The notes: a model not told the origin generated them from the letters alone. A stretch of DNA of 64,000 nt from Progne subis subis (GCA_022316685.1 JAKJHU010000037.1:1785792-1849791); one strand, 5' to 3'. Shown: positions 14,751 through 29,000, counted from the first letter of the stretch. A program made the numbers and translations.

Positions 14751-15315
14751 CATCATGGTTTTAATCCCAGCTGGAGACTAAGCATTATGCAGCCACTTCT
14801 TAACGCCCTCTCAATTTCCTCCCAAGCCCCGGTGGAATGTGGAGGAGAATCAAAGAAAACTTGTAGACATAAGAAGAGTTTAATAATTGAAATTAAAATA
14901 AAAGACAGTAATAATGATAAATGATAATAAAAAGGGGAAAAAAACCAAGTGATGTGCAATGCAATTGCTCACCACCCACTCACTGATGCCAGACCTCCCT
15001 TCCAGAACCCAGATCAGCCACCCTTCCAGGTAATTCCCCTTATATTATATACTGGGCATGATGTTCTATGGTGTGGAATATCCCTTTGGTCATTTTGGGT
15101 CACCTATCCCAGCTGTGCTCCCTCAGTTTCTTTTGTGCACTTACTCGCTGGCAGGGCATGAGACAAGGAAAAAAATGTCCACAACCTCGGATAAACATGA
15201 CAAAAAGCCAAAATGTCAACCCCAAAATTATCAACACCATTCTCATTCTGAATCCAAAAGAACACTGAACCTCTACTGAGAAGAAATTAACTCCGCCATA
15301 GCTGAAACCAGGACA
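14751..15315 (-). mobile_element. Solo LTR of an avian endogenous retrovirus, minus orientation (copy A)
   Basis: The left edge CATCATGGTTTTAATCCCAGC and right edge TTAACTCCGCCATAGCTGAA followed by ACCAGGACA correspond to the two ends of an LTR family abundant in passerines, read in reverse. Between them are AGAGTTTAATAATTGAA (the reversed polyadenylation-region segment) and TATATACTGGGCATGATG followed by TATGGTGTGGAATATCCC (the reversed promoter region). No retroviral internal region or partner LTR flanks it, so it is a solo LTR left by recombination. No clear target-site duplication is visible. The subfamily name is left open. Confidence 0.85.
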
Positions 15316-16917
15316 TGCTCTGAATTCCTCCAGCTGGCGGTGGAATTAGACCTTAGACCTCCTTTCTCCAGGCAGCCACTGATTTTCCATTAACTTGTAG
15401 GAAAATCAGTGTCCCAGGCCCCTCCTGCTGTCAGATTTGGCTGAAATTTCTCAGTGAGTGCAAAAGTTATTGGAACAAACCAACCTGTCTAGAAAGCTCC
15501 AGCTCCTGAACATCCTTGTTTTCCTTAGAGACTGAAGATTGATAATGAAAGATGTTTTAATCAATCTTGCTGTAAATACATTATATGAGTGTGTTCCTTT
15601 TCTAATGCTTTATTTTAATTTTATGTAAAAATATGCAATGGTTTGCTTATTTTCTTATAATGGCCTTGCATAATCATTGTCAATAAATTTTTGTAGTAAG
15701 ACATATTCTGCTTTGTAAGCAAGTTTAGAAGTCAGTGTCCTGGATAACTGCTGACAGAGATGCACACCAGACCCAGGTCCTGAAGGCCAGACTGCTATGC
15801 TGCCTGACCTTGATACAAAAGTGTTTAAGAGAGAGAAAATAATTCCAGGTACCCACCACATCTATCCCTGTCTCCAACCAACTGCACAGCTTGTGGATTT
15901 GTACCATTGGATTTCATATTCACCTCCAGATTATACAGAATTTCTGAAATATTGTCAAAGCTTTTAATATAAGAAAGAAGTGCATTAACTTTCTCTGCAA
16001 GTACTTTTTTTTCCTTGATGGAAAGAGAAATGTACCACCAGCTGCACCCAATATTTTGATGGAGCTGTCATACAAACATTCATCGCTATGGCACTTTTCC
16101 TTACGTTTTTCACGCTGAATAGAGTTAGTCTCAGGCACACTAGCAATGTGAATATTGCAGTGTGGGAGACTCTCAGGTTCAAAGCCAGTGTTGTTACCTT
16201 GCTGCGTGAGTGATAGTTGTTAAAAATTGCTGTGGTTTCCCATTGTGTACAAGAATACTAATTGCTTCAGCAGCATGTATGCATTCAGTTTTCCTCTTTT
16301 CAAAAAGGAGACTATGGTGATTTGAAATGTAAAAGTATAATCATCCTAGATAAATTGGACAGCACTTAAGCAATCAAAAGCTAATGCAGTCTTGTAAAAG
16401 TAGTTTTAAGGAAATATTTCAAGCTTTATTCACTCAGATAGCATTTTCAAGAGCCAAGACACGGCTTTATTTTTCCTTTCTGCACAATTGAGCATTAAAT
16501 ATTGCACTGAGACACAGCAAAACAGGTTTTGCTATCCCCTAATACTGCCTAAGATTGTTTTCAAAACAGCAGATTTGCCATCAGCCACACAAGGCATCCA
16601 TCAACTGACCAATTGAAAAAAACGTGTAAGTATTTGTATGCTGTTAGATTACAGTTGTCTATTTTTTTTTAGGGTAGATTAATTTTAATAATTTTGTCTC
16701 TTTTTATTTTTTTTTAATATAACCTCTTGGCTGTCCCAATGAATTATTTTCTTTTAATTCAAGTCTGAAAGAAAATTATACCATATAACGTAACGAAAAA
16801 GCTTACAGTTGTTTTAGATTTTCTTGTGTTACACTTTCATTTTTCTCTTTTTCTTCTGATTGCCTTTATTTAAAAATTCTTTATGTTGTTCTTCTCTTTC
16901 AACTCTCCACATTTTTA

Positions 16918-16937
16918 ATTTTTTTTTTTTTTTTTTT
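16918..16937. repeat. Poly-T run
   Basis: About 20 consecutive T residues inside a T-rich 250-base stretch (about 16660-16940). Low-complexity intronic sequence; nothing else was seen in that stretch. Confidence 0.85.
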
Positions 16938-17509
16938 GCTTAAACTGTTACCTCAAATCAGTGGCAACAATCGCCTTCAAAGGAGATACACAGCATCTGA
17001 AGGGCATCCTTCTTCCCCCTGAATTATTTCCCAGTAGTTTGTCTTATTGTCTGTTTTCTTTTCTGAAAAACATAATTTTTCATTTGAACAAGATAGTATG
17101 ACCTATTCTGTCTTGCTTTGCCTTGTTTGACACAAACAAGTATTACTTATTTGGACAAGTAATTGCTAATTTTGTCTGAGGGGCTTGTCTGCTCTCTTTT
17201 TCTTCACCCATAACCTATGCCAGTTTCTGAGAAGAAAATCAGCAAACATAAACTCTACAATGCAAATTATTGTAATTTACATAATCTGTAACTGCTGAAA
17301 CATCAGGACAATAAAATGCTCTGGAAAACATAATGCAGAGGGTTTTTTATTAGTCACCAAATAGATGATAATCTCATGTTTCGTCAATGAGAAGCACTTG
17401 CTTGGGAAACTCATGGTTCCAATGCTTTAGTAATATTTTGTTCTCTAACTGATGAAGCAAGAAAAGCCACTTTCTCCTTTGGTTTCAATGCTAAAGCCAT
17501 CAATGTCCC

Positions 17510-17850
17510 AAGGCAGGCAACAAGGATGGGGAAGGGTCAAGGGTCTAGACAAGAAGCTACAAAAGTAGTGCGAGGTCACTTGGTCTATTCAGCCTGAGGA
17601 AGAGGAGACTGAGGGGAGACCTCCTCATGGTCTGCAGCTTCCTCACAAGGGGAAGCCGAGGGGCAGGCACTGATCTCTCCTCTCTGGTGAACAATGACAG
17701 GACCTGATGGGAAGGCATGAAACTGTGTCAGGTGAGGCTTTGGTATTTTAAACATATTTTTCCTAATATATACTTTTTCTAGATATTAGGAAGTTCACAC
17801 AATTATGCTTTCTGTTCAGAGCCTGGGTGAAACAGCTCTGTGGGCATTTG
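17510..17850 (+). mobile_element. CR1 LINE 3' region fragment
   Basis: Segments such as TATTCAGCCTGAGGAAGAGG, AGACTGAGGGGAGACCTCCT, ACAATGACAGGACCTGATGG and ATATTAGGAAGTTCACACAA follow the collinear order of the CR1 3' end (CAGCCTGGAGAAGAGGAGGC, then CTGAGGGGAGACCTCAT, then GGATATTAGGAAAAATTTCT in typical copies). The terminal octamer tail is not present, so the fragment is truncated or decayed at its 3' end. Confidence 0.85.
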
Positions 17851-20800
17851 CATGACTTCCTGCAGGAATGGCTGCTCTGGATATACTGTGAAAAGCTGTG
17901 GGATGGAGTTGAGCTTGTAGATTAAGCATCTAAATGTAAATGTTTATGTATAAATGTGTGCATGCAAGATGAGTGTCTGAGCCAATGTCAGAGTCACTGT
18001 AGGTGATGGAAATCTGAAGTGACTAAAGCCACTACCAGATAGGATGCTCGTATGTCTGCAAGGGATCGGTAGGATTTACAGGAGAATTGTGCAGTTTTGT
18101 TCTGAACTGGCAGCAAGAGATGAGCAGAGGTATTCCAGGGACATCCAAAATACTTCCCTGGATAATCTATTTTTGCAGTGCCACTGAAACTCACCTGGTT
18201 GAAGTGGACAGACTGTCCTTGGGAAGATTGGAATCAAGGCCTGGCTCTGAGTATCGTCTTCATTGTGTGGCAAAGGTTGTGACTGGCAGGTACAGGTTTA
18301 GTCAAGAGTTCAATTTAAGACTCAGGTTATTACTGTACTTTTTGTGAGAGCACCTAAGCTTTATAATTCCCTTTATAAGAGAAAGATTTTGTTGGGTGGG
18401 GTTTTTTTTCCCCCCATTAAATTCTCCATTCATTTATAAATAATTTGGCAAAACCAAAAAAAGCCAAATACAGAGTCATAAGACAGTCTCCCACAATTGA
18501 GCTGGTTGTAGGTTTTCTGTTTTTCAGATTTTCCCTTCTTTGACTCTGTTTTATTGTCCTGAGAGCTCACCCAGTCATAAAAAAAAGTAGACTTTGTGTG
18601 CTCTAACACATGCTTACACACAATAATTTCTCCTGAGCCCTTTTCCATGCCAATGTTGACTCGACTCAACTGTTCTTACAACTTTGGGATTTCTATTAAG
18701 CTGTAGAGTTACAGACTTTTTGCGACCTCTCCCAGGTCTGTCCATGAGTATGTGTCTATATATGACCTCCATGAGAGGTTGACCATCCTAATTTAAAGTC
18801 TGGTTTCAAAAGAACCAACAGTTTGGAGGACAGAAAAACCTTGCCTTTTCCCTCTAATGCAAATGGTGGAAATTGATTCCCTTTTTTTACCAAACCCAGA
18901 GGTCAAGAGCAAAAGGCAACAAGGGGTCCTGACACCTCTACTGTTTGGGATCTCACCCATAGAAACAGAAAACAGAAAGACAGGCAGGCAGAGAGAGTTT
19001 TTTCTCAGGAACAGCTGCAATATTCACATGCTCACTTTCATGTGGGAAAGGTATTTTTTGGTTCCTTATATCCATTCATCATTACTATGTACTACTGCCA
19101 ACCTCAGGAGAAACATGAGTTTTGAAAAAGCAAAGCAAACAGATTTGCCAGTCTTAGATTTTACTTTATTCTTGAGGTATCCAGACGGAACCAACATGTT
19201 TTATGTACTTAAAGCAACAAATTTGATTTCATCTTCAGGTTCAGCATTTTGACGCATGTAATTTACCCTATAAGAACCTCAGAGCAATGAATTTTGAGGT
19301 CACAGACAAAAAGCCAATCTACAGCTAGTAGTATCGAGCTGTACTTCACATTCTTTGAAAGGGGTCAAAATGGAAAGGATGGCATTCGTCATTTTTAGTG
19401 ATGCAACAAATTTTCACAAAGTGAATTCTTTTCAACAGAGAAAAAAAAGACAAACCCAGAAGACTTTGCTGTGGGTCTTTGCAAGCTGCTCTGTGCCAGT
19501 CAGGCCTCACAAAGCCAGGAAGTGTATTGGCTGAACAGATACTAGCAAATCATTTTTAATATCTCATTTCAGGTCCTTAGAGATTAATTTTATCATAAAT
19601 TTGGAAGCCTGATTTAATTGTGCTAATTATATTTTCTCTTGGGAATTGATGGATTACTACCTAGCATATTCTCACTGTGCGTAATGAATCACACTGAGGC
19701 TTTCTCTTATTTATACCTGCTGAAATTCAAGGAAATTAGTTACAACAGACACATGCAAAAGAAACATGCAAGAAATTACCCTAAACCATTTGCTACATAC
19801 TCTTGCTTCTCTCACGGATCCGTTCTTACAATGATGATTCCATTCCTCTGGAAATGATTGCAGAAACTCAGTTTTAATTCTCCGTCTGTGGGGAATTCAC
19901 TGAAAAGAGAGCACATTTCAGACATGCAAGACATCTACAGTTCCTCCTCACTTCACTCTATTAACATCCATCCACCCATTCACATGTATTCATTTTTGAA
20001 AGGAACACTGTGGGTGCAGAAATAATTATAGCCACCACACTTCCCGCTACTTGTGATTCCATCAGATGTAATCATGCACAAGTTTGGCACCTGATTTTGC
20101 TGCTGCTGGAATTTGCCCCTGAATGAAATAGGGGATTAGGTGACGTCCTGTCACAGAATAAAGTTCATCTGTCATGTTCAAGTGCCAATCATCAGGATAT
20201 CTTTTCTTTTGTACAGCTTTGGAAAATCATGTTTTCTGCCTGGTCTCTGCATGACCTTTCCTGCTCAGTGTTCATTTAATGCCATGAAGTTTATGATCAG
20301 TATTTATTATTTATGTGGAGAGAAAAACAGTCCTTGCCTAAAATGAAGTAACCATTAAAAGCACAGTGTGTTTTCTGTCCTCTTAATTCCTCCTGTGCAA
20401 TCAAAAAAAAACCCCAAAACCGTTTTTTCTTGGGGTGAGAGAGGTTCACAAGGTCTAATTTTGCACCCCATCTCCATATCCCTTCTTATAGCTTTGTTCT
20501 GAAATCCTTCCCTTTCCCTCTGGCTTTTGCAAACAGAGCAATACCTAAGCTATGAACAAATACATCTCGAGTTCAGCCTTGATGCTGAGCTGCTATCTGG
20601 CCTCTTTTTCTGAGCCCACCATGTCCTTCCCCTCTGCAAGGAAGTGAGGTCTCTTGCCCACCACTGGGGTGAAGGGGCTCCTTTCTGGATGTTTTTCTGC
20701 CCTCTACACACTGGGGGAACAGCAATATTGAGGAAAAATCTGCACTACACTGCTTAGGCAGTTGGACATTGTGTAGACTCCCAGAAATTCAAGCAGGAGT

Positions 20801-20870
20801 TGAGCAACCGAGGGTTTTTTCTGCTGGTCGGGAGCACGGTGTAGGATGTTGCAAAGCATTGAGTCCAGCG

Positions 20871-20891
20871 TGCTCAGCTGAGAGCTGAGCA
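20871..20891. repeat. Perfect 9-bp stem hairpin
   Basis: TGCTCAGCT and AGCTGAGCA are exact reverse complements separated by GAG. It lies in a somewhat GC-richer block (about 20560-20930) that I could not assign to any family. There is no T-run or other sign of a functional RNA. Confidence 0.7.
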
Positions 20892-21531
20892 GTGGGGACC
20901 AACATCTCATTATTTTCCTGACCTGGTGAACACAGTATTTTGAAAACAGTGCATGCTCTAATTTGACTGTATGGTTATTCCTTTTAAGAACTCCATTTTC
21001 TCAAACGTGGTATCACTAAAGGTGGACTTTTCTTTCAGATACGGCAATCATTTCCCCCTAATTAATTTTGATAGTTTGTTCATCTTCGTGGAACAGATCT
21101 TCATGAAAAGAAAGAAGGGCACATTTCCTTCAGGAGCGAGTTATGAACACATTAAATTGAAAAGCTGCGATGTTCTGTCACATTAGCTTGGTCCCTACAA
21201 CGCAGCAGTCACGCTTGAAAGGCGGCGACATTAAGAACAACATTAGAGAACACAGGCACGGGGTTGTGATGGCAACCAGGATACCTATCTGCCCATTGTT
21301 ACAGACATTGCCCTCCTCATTTATGCCTTTGGGAGAGATGGACATAGAGAAAGAATCAATATATTTCTCAATTTTTCTCATGGTTGACAAAAAAATATGT
21401 GGATCATAACTGGACTTTCCATTGAGCTGTAATCCTGTAACTTCAGTGCCATGAAAAAATACATAATTATGCTATGTTAAATACAGAATCATGTGGCAAA
21501 AGTGGTAAAATTTATTACAGTAATTATTGTT

Positions 21532-21552
21532 TGTTTATTTATTTATTTATAT
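21532..21552. repeat. (TTTA)n short tract
   Basis: About five TTTA units followed by TATA. Minor simple repeat. Confidence 0.85.
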
Positions 21553-22959
21553 AAGGTGTATGTGTGGGTGTGTAATGTTACATAAACACATCGAAGCAGT
21601 TTTCCAGGGTGTCTATCACTGCTGTACCAAAGTGCTGATACTGCTGTGAGGAGGAGGCTGACTGCCTATTTAAGGCTATTAAGTGGCAGCAAGGATTATT
21701 TTCTTCTGCTTTTGACCTATCCTTTCCCTATTTCTGAATGGCTGGTGTTCAATTCTTTCTTTAAGCCAGTTTTCTGGATAGGGTTTGTTTATTAAAAGAT
21801 CATAGTCACATTATTTTAAATCACACCACTGTCAGTGAATCTCTTTAGTGGATCATACTTGCTATAGAGTCCTGAAGGTTTCTGGCTTGAGCTGTAGCAC
21901 AGATATATTTGAATTATATCCTCTGATTTCATTGCACACTAAAGAGTGTCAGGGGATTTTTCTGGAGTCCTTGCTGCTATTTTCATCTTTTCATTGGAAT
22001 CAATAGTGCCAGCACTGTTCCCACACAGCCTGATGAGGTCACACTTAGGCAGACACTGACCACTTCCATTATCCCACCTGTGCTTTCTTTTACTCTCTTT
22101 CCTACATTAATTCAAATCAAATACTTATTTCAAAATAAAATATTTATTCTCTTTTAGAACTAGCCTTGGACTGTGATGTCCAAAAAGAGCTTGAGGCTAG
22201 TTAGGTGACCTTTGTGCTGGAGCTAGTGCCTATGCAGCTGATGTGTAAAGCCCCTTGGTTTCTCTCTTGCCAGCTGTGCCTATGCTGCAAGCTTACGGTG
22301 ACAGGAGCTGCCACTTGTACTTCATATTTTTATGCAAGAGCTAAGACACAGATCTCTGGTTCATTACTCTAAATCCTACAGTGCAAGCAAATTATAATAG
22401 TCTAAACACTGTTGGGTTTATTTTTAGTCTGAAGGATAACAGTGTGGCCATGGCAGAGACTGGAAAACCAGGCAGAGAACTTTTGATTGTTCAGTTTTTT
22501 TACTTCCTCAGGACCTTTGTGGAGAGTAAAGCAAAAGAGGTAGCAGGTGAGAAACAGGGGCTATAACATGTGTAAATCTGACTCCTAATAGAAACAACTT
22601 CTGTGGAGAAGGGTTTTATACTGTGGTATCCCCATCAGGGGAAACATGGAGGAGAATTTGGGTAGTGTAAACACATGTTTTCTCTGTATCTGTTTATGTG
22701 GTGCATCAACATTTAGCCTCAATTACTCCCCCAACCAGCCAAACCTGCCTTTGGGGAGCAGGAGCTGCCCCTGGAGAGGAGCCCAGGGGCAGGGCTGAGC
22801 CCATGCAGGGCAGCCTGGGGAACAGCTCTGGCATTTTTCCTTTAATTTCTATATGGCAGTAAGACAGCAAAGATGCTTAGAGGGTTTAAGGACAAGTCAC
22901 TCCTCAAAATAACTCATCTTACAATCTCTTTTCCGTCTTGTTTTTCTGTTTTTCTGCAG

Positions 22960-23069
22960 AGTTAAATGTAAGGGAATCTGATGTAAGAGTGTGTGATGAA
23001 TCGTCATGTAAATACGGAGGAGTGTGCAAGGAAGAGGGTGATGGCTTGAAATGTGCATGTCAGTTCCAG
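22960..23069 (+). CDS. TMEFF1: TMEFF1 coding exon (inferred exon 2): first follistatin-type hairpin
   Basis: The 110-nt exon follows a pyrimidine-rich tract ending TTTCTGCAG and precedes the donor GTAAGG. Two bases complete a split codon and 36 full codons follow. They start LNVRESDVRVC and end KCACQFQ, so the exon ends in phase 0. The cysteine pattern (VC, SC, VC, KC, AC) is that of the EGF-like beta hairpin at the start of a follistatin domain, and it leads directly into the Kazal core in the next exon. Upstream sequence in the window shows no GC-rich signal-peptide exon, so this is the first coding exon seen. Confidence 0.96.
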
Positions 23070-26000
23070 GTAAGGGTTGCTCACCTTTTTGTTTGCCATT
23101 TCTAACAAATCTTCCAGGAGTATTGAAGTAGAGTCGCTGCTTCAAAAATTCCGCTCAGCAACAGATTTATGGACTCTTACAATAAGCTCCTTTTTCAATG
23201 GCACTGACTGGATCAGATAACAGCAGGGTCACCAGTGACCATAAAGGTTATGGATAAGAACAATTAATTAGTCCTGCTCAGGGGAAAAAAAAAAAAGTCT
23301 TCTGAAGTTTTAAAAAGAAATAACAGGTTCAATTTTTTGTCAGTTTTTGAGCCTTTAATTTACAGTTTTTGTAATCTATCAAGGCAATTCTTCTCCCCTC
23401 CTGCCACCAACTTTTTTAGAGGAAAAACAATATAGCAATTCTTTTGTTTCACAATTTATAACCAGGACAAATGTAAGAAATATTATGTACAAGACTCACA
23501 GTAAAACTGGAAGAGCTGGCAGTGTCATCAGCAAACCCTGGAGTGGGCTGTCTTTCAGTGTTTTAAAAATAATTGTGTGTTCTCTTTCCAATAAATAATA
23601 AATCAAGGGGAACCAGAATAGCAATGGCATGTATATGATATTACACTGGTTTTGGATTCCAGTGTTTCAGAGCTGGTTTTTGACAGCATGCTGTTCACCT
23701 GTGCTGGGGACATTGTTCTGGCTACCTTTTAAAGGGAGAAAAAATTCTTATGAGAAGAGGCTTTATCATCTGTCTCAGTCTGTCTGGCACATTTATTTAT
23801 GTGAAACAGTAAAATCAAACCTCAGTAATGATTAAAAAAGAAAGAAAAAAAGGAAAATAATTACAACTCAGGATAACTAAAGGTTTCATTTATTTTCTGT
23901 AGGCGGTAGATTTTGTGACTTCCTAATAACCAGGTCTTGAAGAAAAAACAAAAACCAAAAACAAAACACCAAAAAACCACCAAAAAAAACCCATCAAAAA
24001 AACCCCCACCACAACAACAACAACAAAAAAAACACCAACACCTAGTCCATGTGATAAACTGTTACTTTGTTTTGCAGAGCACATTTTTTACAAAAGTATT
24101 GTTTTTGAACTACTTGCATGTTTACTTGTACTTCTTGAAAAATTTATTCCATAGTCTTAGAGAAGAAGTCTATGGGTGAGGAGAAAATACTGTGTTTTTC
24201 AGACATAGCAGGTTGAAAATCTTCCTGTAACTCTGTTGGAACTGTACTGTAGATAAAAAATAATAAACATCTGAGTCCGAACACGAAATCTGTATCTCAA
24301 GCATTTAATCCTGTCTCTAAGAGAAAAGAAGATGAAGAACCCACAACTCTCAAACTTAATTGAGCTTACTCAATTTGCTACAATTAGCAGCACCAAAATT
24401 TCTAGGCAACACACACCCAGCCCAAATTGTTAGGTTCTTCACATACAAGACTATCTGAGAACTAGCTATTTTTTTAATGATATCGCAAGGTTTTGAATGG
24501 AAAATAGACACGTTTGTGTATAGTGGTTCAGCTGAAGAGGCACTGGAAGGAAATGTGGGAGTGTCAGCCTGTTCTTCCAGAAGTGTGTTTCCTATTCATA
24601 GGAGCTGGATAACTGTGCCACTGGTCCCATCCAGCAAGGAATTTTTAATGTTATTAAAACTGCAATTTAAAAAAAAAAATTACCCTAACAAGTGAGTTGC
24701 AAAATTAAGTTGATCCAGGTTGTGGTCAGGTGAGATGCTCCTGCTGGAGGGGAAATCACAGAATCCATGAATATGCTGAGTTGAAAGGAACCTACAAGAG
24801 TCATTGAGTCCAGTTCCAGACCCTGCACAGGACACCCCAGGAGTCACACCATGTGGCTGAGATTACTTCTTGAACTCTGTCAAGTTGGTGCTGTGACCAC
24901 TTCTCTGGAGAGCTTGTTCCAGTGCCCAACCACCCTCTGGGTGAAGAACCTTTTCCTGATATCCAACCTAAACCTCTCCTGACACAGCTTCAGGCCATTA
25001 CCCCAGGTCCTGTCACTGGTGACCACAGAGCAGAGGTCAGTGCCTGTCCCTCCTCCTCCCCTCATGAGGAAATTGTGACTGCAGTGAGGTCTGCATGACA
25101 GACCGGTGTTTTGGGGAGCAGAGGGGCGCAACAAATCACAGCCACCCTTGAACTAAGGCCGAGACCGGCACAAAGTTTCTTCCAATTAGGGAAAATGGAT
25201 GACAAATTTCAGTGTTGATAGAAACAGCTATAACGTCATGGCAGCAAGAGCTCTGCAGGAAAAAAGGTCTTTTGCCATATTTTGGATGAGTTTTACAAAA
25301 CCTGAATGAAAAACAGATCGACACCTAGTGAGTTTGTTATGAACCAGTGGGGGAGGTAAGGTGGGTGAGGTGGGTGAGGAGAAAGAGAGGCATCATGGGG
25401 CTCTTTTCCAATCTCAGTAAGAAAGGCTTGACAACAATCAGGTTAATAAGATAAGTGCTTTAACAGGGGCAGAATAGGAAAAGGAGCAAAGTGACAGTGA
25501 GCAAATCTTATGACTCATTCAGGTGTTGGAAAATCTGAAATCACACATCACTGGATGGGTTTTCCCATGGCACATCGTGCCGAGAAGATCCTGTGCACGA
25601 AGAGATGCTCTCCCTTTTGGTCATTTGAGGTATTAGAGGACTTCCTCACAAGAAAACAACTTTACTCCTAAAGGGTGCTTGCAGGAGAACTTTGGGCTGT
25701 ACTGCACCAAATCACTAAAGGCTTACCAAACTATAAAAGAGATATCCCTTTTCATTTTCTGTCCTCAGGGCAGAACCTGCAAATTCAAAACATTACAAAG
25801 AGACTTAAGGAGAATTGAGAATTATCCATCGAACAGTATTGAAAGTATTGTCCCCCTCAGGAGTTGCCTGTTAATTACTCTCTGGAAATGACTGTTCAGC
25901 AGGGCATGTGACAGGAATAATGGCTGTGGTTGAGTGTCTTGAGAGCTACTCACTATGGGAAAGTATTATAAAAATGTTAGAAATAATTTTCAGAGCTGGC

Positions 26001-29000
26001 AGCATGATTTATTTCTGTCCGTACCTGCTTAGTTCATTCTCAGTTTGTCATCTATGGCAGGATGACAAAGGACTGGAGGGTAATACTAATACTCTTCAAA
26101 ATTATGTTTTAAGATTTCAGTATTTTGACCTTTACGTATGTCAAAGCACAAATAAACTGTTGTGGGAGAGACTCTCATTTGGAATTTGGAGAAGAAACTC
26201 TTGTATTTTTAAGTCATTTTAGCTTAACTAATGTTATTTCTGCATGCACTCTCACAGGTTGAACTATACCAGTTTAATAAACTTTGTGTGGTTAAGAAAT
26301 TTGGTAGCTATTCTGTATTTCATCATTGCTTCTTGGTTTTTGTTTTTGGTTGAGTTCTTTTTACATTGGGGTGCTGAAATGCAAAAGGTGTCTGACATTA
26401 CAGTTACCACTGCATCCCCAAACAGGGCAATATTTCCTTTTCCATGCTGTGAAGCAGGGTTTCAATCTCCAGTTCAGCAGGAAATCATGCAGCACTCTCA
26501 GATGTTGGGCAGATTGGTGGTCCCAGCATTTTAATGCACATTATGTGCCCAAGGGGTTTATAATCCATTTCTGTTACAATATAAGAAAACAGCAAAAAGC
26601 AGATAGCTTCTGCAAAAACTAGACTGAATGATAAGTTTTCCTTTCTTCCTTTCTTTCTTTATATTTGTATCAAATTCTACTAAATTAAAGATTTAAATTT
26701 TTCAGTGTAGTAATAGAAAAGCATTACTATAGTTGTTGACCAAGTAAAATCTCATGATGTTCTTGAATTTAATGAGAATGGTGATTGTTTCCACCTCCAT
26801 TGTAAGACTGTTCTGACCAAAAAGGTCAGCAAATCTCCCCTTAAGCGCTATTCTCCTTAAATTCTCCTTTGCTCAGTTTCATCCCCCTGAGCCTAGTCAT
26901 TCTAGTATTATCTTGAAAAAGTTTTGTCCTTCCTCAGTGTTTATCCTTCAAATACTTCTAGATGCCTGACATATTCCCTCTAGCCAGTACAAAGTCCCAC
27001 CATAGTTATTTTGTGCTTTTAATCTTTCCTACTGAATTCCTATGTTCAGTCCATGTGGAGTTAGACTATTATTTCAGTGATCCTAGAGGAATACATATAG
27101 TGATACTGAAAAACTAATATATTTCAAATCGTTCTTTAGTAACAGGGGTTATAAGATGCTGTTAATAACACAACTATCTTCCTGTATATTAATATGCAGT
27201 TGAGATTAATCACTTGATTTCTGTATGACTGGGTTATTTTATATTTTCTTTTCCAGTGTCACACAAACTATATTCCGGTTTGTGGATCAAATGGAGACAC
27301 TTACCAAAATGAATGCTTCCTCAGGAGAGCGGCTTGCAAGCACCAGAAAGAGATAACAATGGTATCAAGAGGACCCTGTTATTCTGGTATGTAAAACATC
27401 ACTTTGTGTCATTAATGAATGATGTTTGATGGTGAACTCTAGTTTTGCCTTTTATTCCAGCAATTAAAATTTTTGTGCTTCTCACAGAATGAAATAAGCC
27501 CGTGTCCTCTTTAGGAATAGAACCTTTTGCTAGACAAGAAATCTGATATAGCTCCATTAATAAATAAACATTACAAGTCGAAATACTTTATCTGAAAAAA
27601 AATAGATAATGAATGCTTCTGTGGTGCTTATAGAGGAGCCCTGATATCCATCAAAAGGCTTTCAACAAATTTGAAGCAGACTCCAAATTAGCCATTTCTT
27701 GAGGACTTTTATTTCTTGGGTATACAGAACTAGTGTGGCATCCAACAAGTGACACTGATCATCCTGAGTGCTGCTCTACCTGTATCCAAGGCACCATCTT
27801 TGGATCATTACACTAAAGATATGCATAACTTACACAATCATTCTACATCACATTTCTAATGAACTTGCCTTTTTTGTCTTTCCACACAATTAAAGCATAG
27901 ATTTTCCATGTTTCAAATACATGGGACAGGTTTTTGCTGTCTGGAATATTACAACACGCTCTTAGACACAGAAACTGGAACCACCAGAGGTGTTCTGAAC
28001 CTCTGGGCACATTCAAAGCTGGTGAGACCAGACACACGTCTGGCTTTCTCGGAACGAAATTAAATTACTCAGTAGTGTCAACAACTGCAATCTTTGGTAA
28101 GTAAGTAATACACACAAAATACTGAGTTGCAAGACATCCCTCATCTTTGGATACAGAATGGTTGCCCAGATTAACCTAAACAAGGTAACATCTATAAGGT
28201 GGCCAAAAGCGTGACTGTGGGTCAGATGCACAGTCCTTACTAACTTTATGTTGGTTAATTGCAATGACAATTTGGAGTTACCAGGTAGCTGCAGAATCTT
28301 ATCTGGAAATTAGGGTAAATGCACATGCAGGGTACCCAGTCCAAGTCCTCACTGCTGCCAGTCCCAGTTACCTCATTTAAATGCAGCATGGTTCACACCA
28401 GCTGCTCTAAGGCCTTTGACTGCACCACAGACCTATCCTGAGGTCTGGCTCATGTTTACATTTTACAAAACAATCCGTGTTGTTGGTCCTAATACTGAAG
28501 GAAGCCCGTGTTTTGTGGCAAGCTCAGAAGCATAATTGCATCATCCCTCAGGCAGATGACTGAATCTACTGTCTTTCCCAATCTCCCACATGTAAATTAT
28601 CTCCAGATGCTGCAGAAATAGGAAAAAAAAAAAATGCAACGTAGTTTTGGAGGACTCGTATATTACTATAACAACACCCAAGAAATATGAAGGTTTGAAC
28701 TGAGTATGTATAAGTAAATAATATCTTTTCATTTCATGCCCAAGCCATTTTAAAAAATGGACACACAACATAAAAGTTTCTTTCTATTACTAAAACAACA
28801 TTCTAGGATAATATTTTAGGAAAAATAAAAAGTGGGGTTTTTTATATATGCATTCTACTCTACTAAGAAAAAAATTTCAAAATGAAAAATCAATTCTTCT
28901 CAGCCTCAGGTTGCTGGCAGCTAATTACTAAATTATTCAGCTAGGATGGGAATTTTTTCAACCTTCCTCTCTTTTTCTTTAAGTCCTATATAAAACCCAG

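Larger units (their letters stand above)
1..22959 (+). other. Intron 1 of TMEFF1 (inferred) or upstream flank
   Basis: This is about 23 kb of AT-rich sequence with no supported exon. It contains a CR1 fragment near 5040-5420, another at about 17510-17850, a solo LTR at 14751-15315, a CT microsatellite, an ATTT tract and poly-T runs. Open frames of 60-131 codons occur on both strands, but they lack splice context, family motifs or codon bias and are treated as chance. The stretch 22740-22810 is GC-rich but does not encode a recognisable signal peptide. Assignment to intron 1 rests on the split first codon at 22960 and the absence of another gene. Confidence 0.7.
23070..27256 (+). other. Intron 2 of TMEFF1
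   Basis: The 4,187-bp intron runs from GTAAGG to TTCCAG. It contains an A/C-rich tract (23937-24033), an antisense CR1 fragment (24759-25120) and a much older CR1-like segment (about 26770-27050). The remainder (for example 23100-23930 and 25130-26760) is unremarkable AT-rich sequence with no supported gene. Confidence 0.9.

Noticed and set aside
18857..19252. 131-codon plus-strand open frame in intron 1
   Set aside because: Length alone; no recognisable motif, no splice or promoter context, and ordinary intronic composition.
1..22959. Search for the signal-peptide exon of TMEFF1 and for a CpG-island promoter
   Set aside because: No GC-rich or CpG-rich segment with a start codon, hydrophobic leader and a donor leaving one base of a Glu codon was seen.
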